This document shows, piece after piece, positions 60,512-64,000 of a DNA stretch of 64,000 bases (the stretch's first letter is position 1; every line of letters begins with the position of its first letter). The DNA comes from Hyperoplus lanceolatus (lineage: Eukaryota; Chordata; Actinopteri; Uranoscopiformes; Ammodytidae), in NCBI GenBank assembly GCA_026929865.2, contig CM049404.1, positions 5,189,001-5,253,000 on the forward strand. The letters are read 5' to 3'. The notes under the pieces were generated by a model. That model saw only the letters and a program-made list of their open reading frames with translations. It had not been told where the DNA came from and made no database searches. The position numbers and the translations under genes were made by a program.

Positions 60512-61741
60512 TTATACTTGGGCACTCATGCCAGTATCGAGCATAGGCCTACTCGTAGCCCCAACAGGTTGAGAAGACGCATTGGAGTTGGCACCAAAGG
60601 CTCCAGCTCTCCGTGGTTCGTAGAAGCGCCGCACATGCGCTCCCTCTGGCCATAATTCCGGGCTATACATATCCTCAATATTTTTGCATTCAGCAGATAT
60701 TTTAAAAGATGCGTATCTGCTGTTTACAGAAACAATTCTTTCGCATGACACTTCATGTCTAAGTTTATTCACAAGATGTGCGCGCAATACTTCAGCATCT
60801 ACCTCTGGTGAAAACCGACTGGCGAAGACACTCACCCTTTTAGTGGTTATCATCATGATGTCTCCTACAGAACCAGTGCCCACAACGGTTTTTGCTGCCC
60901 TCCGTTCCAACGCAGATTTGCCAGTGCATAATTCCTGTTGGGTCTCCCCGGTGCGCTTCTTTCTCCCCCTTTTTACAACTTGGCTCCACTTGGATGATCC
61001 AGACGAGGGCCTTGCTGCTCCAGGGCTAACTGCTGGTGTAGTTCTCTCCATTGCTTGCGGGACGGGTCTTTGGGGCGCTTCTTGACGCCTGTCACCCGTT
61101 GTTTCAGTCACCTCTGTTGGATGATCAGCGTCTCCAACGTTGGTAGCGTGCGCGGAGATTGAATTCTCCGTTTGACTCACCGGCACATCGAAGCTTGCAC
61201 AACCGTGGGTATCTTGCTGCTCAAGGGCACAAACCCGGAGGCTCACATTGGCCGTGGCTGCACACAATCCTTCACTCGCTTCAGCTTGTCGGTGCTTCGC
61301 AAGTTTCAAAGCAGAGACATCAGCATGCAGCTGCTCAACTTTCCGAATGAGTCCACAGACGTCCATGTTGGAGAAAGTCACAGGCGGCAGCTCATCCAGG
61401 TAATAAGATACAAATTTCGGAAGATTATCTCCAAGTTCATTTAGAACTCTGAGACAGCTGATGTTATTGGCGTCTTTCTGTGCTCCTTTGTGAGAGATAT
61501 TCCGTTGCGTTGTGGGACAAAGTTCAAACAGCGTTTTCTTCGAGGCCTCAATCCAGTCTGAGTCACAGTGGTTTGCAGCTAAAAGGACAATTTCATCCTG
61601 ACTTAAAGTTTGCATTTTCATAGAAAGGAAGTGTAGCAGTTCATCTTCAACAATAATTTTGCCATCAACTGTTTTATATATTTCTGGTTTTAGTCGTGCT
61701 CTGGCGAGCCCAGGAGCACCTGACGCAGTAACGTCAGCCAT
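60512..61741 (-). CDS. LINE ORF1 protein (CR1/Rex1-like), 409 residues, open
   Basis: Starts MADVTASGAPGLARARLKPE. Early part (residues 30-125) holds VEDELLHFLSMKMQTLSQDE and FVSYYLDELPPVTFSN, a conserved block of this fish LINE's ORF1. A short coiled-coil-like stretch follows (RKVEQLHADVSALKLAKHRQ), then a Ser/Thr-rich linker and a basic part (WSQVVKRGRKKRTGE). The C-terminal half (SVFASRFSPEVDAEVLRAHL) looks like an RNA-binding fold. Presumed nucleic acid chaperone. The frame is intact over its length. Confidence 0.8.
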   Translation of the reverse strand: MADVTASGAPGLARARLKPEIYKTVDGKIIVEDELLHFLSMKMQTLSQDEIVLLAANHCDSDWIEASKKTLFELCPTTQRNISHKGAQKDANNISCLRVLNELGDNLPKFVSYYLDELPPVTFSNMDVCGLIRKVEQLHADVSALKLAKHRQAEASEGLCAATANVSLRVCALEQQDTHGCASFDVPVSQTENSISAHATNVGDADHPTEVTETTGDRRQEAPQRPVPQAMERTTPAVSPGAARPSSGSSKWSQVVKRGRKKRTGETQQELCTGKSALERRAAKTVVGTGSVGDIMMITTKRVSVFASRFSPEVDAEVLRAHLVNKLRHEVSCERIVSVNSRYASFKISAECKNIEDMYSPELWPEGAHVRRFYEPRRAGAFGANSNASSQPVGATSRPMLDTGMSAQV

Positions 61742-62716
61742 CTTGAATAATCACAATTATAACAAATAAAGGCTTCACATATCTCACTTTGCATGTAATG
61801 AGTCTGTATAAGATATTATTTTCACCTTTAAAGTTGAATTACTGAAATAAATGAACTTTTGCACGATATTCTATTTTTTCTAGTTTCACCTGTATATTAA
61901 GAGGCTGCTGCCCCTAATAAATGTGCTGCTGTGGTTGTGTGACATCGGACCAAAGACTCAAAGATGAAGTCAGAGTAATGGTCCTACCCCGCTCATTCGC
62001 CTGTGTAGCCTACCTCTCATAAAGGACCAGGCTGTGTAGGGTGGCCCCTCCCCTGTCATGAGATGTTTTCACATAGCGGTGAGGCTGCCCCTCTTATCTC
62101 CACCAACTGCGATGTTGCCGTGCTGTTTCAAATGCTGAAACAATGTCTGCGGATCCTTTTCCCCCCATTTGTGATTCATGGCAGGTTCAAGGTAATTCTG
62201 GGCATGCCTCCTGAAGTCATCATATTGACACACCTGGACCATTCATGGCTTTGAACATCTGCATTAAAAAAAATAAAAGAAGTGAACAAACAATTGAGAT
62301 ATTTTCATATGAATCAAACCCAATGCTTGTGTGTTCATGCTACACAGTCTCTCCAGTACCTTCTCCACTTGGAATGAAGGATCCAGCAGTGAAGTAAGCA
62401 GCATCAGACATTTAGAGGTTTCCCACAGGGGTGTTTCCCCTCATTGGCTGGCTCTGCCATTCTTTGGTGTAAAGGCATTTCGGGCAAAGCTGGGTTAAGG
62501 TCACGCATGTCCCCAGTCTCTGCCTCTGCACCTCACAGCCCCACTTGCACACCGGACAGGTTTGGAAGAGTTCAGTCAGAAAGCTCTCAGATACACTGAA
62601 CTTCGGCTGATCGTAGTCCGTGGTTGAGTCCATCCCACTATCAGGAAACCACAAATATATATAGCAATTCCTAGATTACTCATTTGAATAGACAGAACTG
62701 ATGTTGAGAATTGTAA

Positions 62717-63265
62717 AGGTGCCAACACACTGCACACCGCTGCACGGCGAGTTTACATAGAAAGTCAATGTATTTCGAGCGCCGCCGCGTGAATGGGCAG
62801 CGAGCGGTTCACGCGGCGCCGCTCGAACAGGGCGGCGCCGCCGCAGAAGTTGAAAATATTTAACTTTTCGCCGCCGGCCGCGCCGCGATAGCCAATCAGC
62901 GTTGAGCTCCTCCCGACATCACTCGCTTCGGGACGACTAACAGAGGAAATTAAGATGGATGAAAACATAATAGTCACAGTTTGCTCCCATAGGTTCTGTG
63001 AATAGCCTCTGTGTCTGTTGCCTGCTGTGTACAGCTATCAGTTTTGCTTTATGAACCAAGTTAGCACCGGTTAGCTTGGGTAAAGCACCATCAGCACAGC
63101 AGACTGGTGCTCTCAGCACCGGTTAGCACCAGCGCCAGCATATCCCCAGAGTAGAGAAGGCTACTCTGGTCGGGCGGCGGACACAATATGATCCAATATG
63201 GTCATGCGGCGCGGAACCTGCGATTCACGCGGCCAACCGCCGCGGAGTGCAGTGTGTTCGTACCT
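62717..63265. mobile_element. Harbinger-type MITE, 549 bp, GC-rich
   Basis: AGGTGCCAACACACTGCAC at the left, GTGCAGTGTGTTCGTACCT at the right, TAA on both sides (62714-62716 and 63266-63268). The intact target GAATTGTAAGCCATGAG is preserved at 63461-63477 in the duplicated copy, which proves the boundaries and the 3-base duplication. Confidence 0.92.
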
Positions 63266-63286
63266 TAAGCCATGAGAGCAACTTAC

Positions 63287-63388
63287 CTCATTTCAGATGG
63301 CTCTGTAAGAGCGTCAACAGGTACACCCCAGGTTGATTCGTTGACAATGAACTTCGGCTCATCGTAGTCCGTGGTTGAATCCATCCCA
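63287..63388 (-). other. Duplicated hybrid exon in the THAP-like gene
   Basis: It begins like the exon at 62637 (SGMDSTTDYDEPKF) and ends like the exon at 63785-63488 (STWGVPVDALTEPSEMR). The bordering intron sequences are also repeated (TTCCTAGATTACTCATTTGA-type at 62670 and 63421). This is the result of a tandem duplication of about 200 bp covering an intron and parts of both exons. Confidence 0.75.
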
Positions 63389-63582
63389 CTATCAGGAAAC
63401 CACAAATATATATATAGCAATTCCTAGAATACTCATTTCAATAGACAGAACTGATGCTGAGAATTGTAAGCCATGAGAGCAACTTACCTCATTTCAGTTG
63501 GCTCTGTAAGAGCGTCAACAGGTACACACCAGGTTGATACGTGTGGCTGTGAAACAAGAGTGTCCTCTCGTTCTTCCTCCTC

Positions 63583-63640
63583 CTCCTCATCATCATCTTC
63601 CTCTTCCTCCTCCTCCTCATCTTCCTCCTCCTTCTCTAGC
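63583..63640. repeat. Trinucleotide-rich tract coding for Glu/Asp
   Basis: CTC/CAT/TTC triplets on the plus strand, reading EEE/DDD on the minus strand inside the exon 63785-63488. Likely variable in length. Confidence 0.85.
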
Positions 63641-64000
63641 AACTCAAGGCAAGCTCTTTTAGCTGCTCTGACACCCAGGGAAGAGGATGCCAACCCCGTC
63701 ACTGATGTGGAAGAACATTCTTGCCCCTTTTCTTGCACAATGGTCTGTGTGCCAACCTTCTGGTATGATACAGTGGCCTGTGAACCTGATTATAAGGAAA
63801 CATGAGAAATCTTTAGTAAATAATGATACTGTAATCATGTAAGTGAATACGTTTACGTGTTTAAGGGCTATGACTGATCTGATGTCTGATTCTGATGTTT
63901 GTTGACCACATCACATACACACCTTTGCTTCTCACGTGATTCTGAAGTGTAGCAAGGGACAACTGTGTGGCTACAGTTTTGGTAGATCGAGACCGCATGC

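Larger units (their letters stand above)
57648..61747 (-). mobile_element. CR1/Rex1-like LINE, nearly full length
   Basis: 4.1 kb on the minus strand, starting directly at the ORF1 ATG and ending with a (GAT)n tail. ORF1 and ORF2 are listed separately. It sits in the right arm of the Tc1 fold-back element between GACATAAT and AATAATCAC, so a short duplication (about ATAAT) is possible. The family looks like the CR1/Rex1 side of the jockey superfamily. Confidence 0.88.
56269..61892. mobile_element. Fold-back Tc1/mariner-like element, split by a LINE
   Basis: Both ends read CAGGTGAAACTCGAAAAATT-like sequence in opposite orientation, with TA outside (56267-56268 and 61893-61894). The two arms, 56269-56988 and 57094-57648 plus 61748-61892, each hold the C-terminal half of a Tc1 transposase pointing outward. 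In the right arm GITVHEWPDNSPDLNSIEKL (57306 on) and WASITPQQCHR are readable, including the last catalytic E region. The loop 56989-57093 is single-copy. Without the LINE the element is about 1.52 kb. Not autonomous. Confidence 0.88.
62053..64000 (-). pseudogene. THAP-like, cysteine-rich transposase-like gene, N-terminal and middle exons
   Basis: Minus-strand exons: 64000-63924 (runs off the edge; LSLATLQNHVRSK), 63785-63488 (long Glu/Asp run, then STWCVPVDALTEPTEM), 63388-63287, 62637-62360 (DSTTDYDQPKFSVSESFLTE, zinc-binding CPVCKWGCEV and CPKCLY, then a TAA after GNTPVGNL where the family reads on), and 62258-62053 (MFKAMNGP, then QYDDFRRHAQNYLEPAMNHK and VGGDKRGS with a shift and a stop). 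I know this pattern from many uncharacterised fish proteins, possibly derived from a Kolobok-type transposase; that link is inference. Stops and shifts show it is dead. Confidence 0.6.

Noticed and set aside
60684-61085. 133-codon plus-strand frame
   Set aside because: Shadow of LINE ORF1 on the other strand.

Overview
The window looks like teleost fish nuclear DNA. Four vertebrate genes with GT-AG introns can be read, and most of the remainder is made of fish-type repeats: hAT, Tc1 and Harbinger-like DNA transposons, TTAA-flanked MITEs, tRNA-derived SINEs, three kinds of LINE and long CA/GT arrays. The gene set (cdk11, smim1, szrd1, atp13a2) matches genes that lie together on human chromosome 1p36, so it is probably a conserved block. 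Gene names rest on remembered protein families; no search was run.

Layout. Positions 1-5070, minus strand: the 5' part of cdk11b, with seven coding exons and a 5' untranslated exon; the acidic region and kinase domain lie beyond position 1. 5340-9250: a decayed LINE split by a 1.2 kb element, then a clean 903 bp hAT element. 9746-11582, plus strand: smim1, with a TATA box and probable 5' untranslated exon. 11600-16600: no gene; SINE, CA array and a three-level transposon nest. 16790-22550, plus strand: szrd1, four coding exons, with a transposon in intron 3. 23558-40686, minus strand: atp13a2, a P5B-type lysosomal cation/polyamine ATPase, 28 coding exons located. Its probable 5' untranslated exon ends at 49353, and the intron between holds a 7.9 kb pile of transposons up to four levels deep. 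50150-56270: mostly intergenic, with a very long CA array and a 1 kb hAT element. 55470-64000, minus strand: a broken gene of a THAP-like, cysteine-rich family seen in many fish copies. It is split by a fold-back Tc1 element that itself carries a nearly full-length CR1/Rex1-like LINE.

No operon-like or CRISPR structure is present, and I saw no LTR retrovirus or Polinton. The host genes have unrelated jobs: cdk11 in splicing and transcription, smim1 in the red-cell membrane, szrd1 in RNA binding, atp13a2 in the lysosome. The main interest is the insertion history, which target-site duplications and one preserved empty site let one put in order, and a one-base anomaly at the 3' end of atp13a2.
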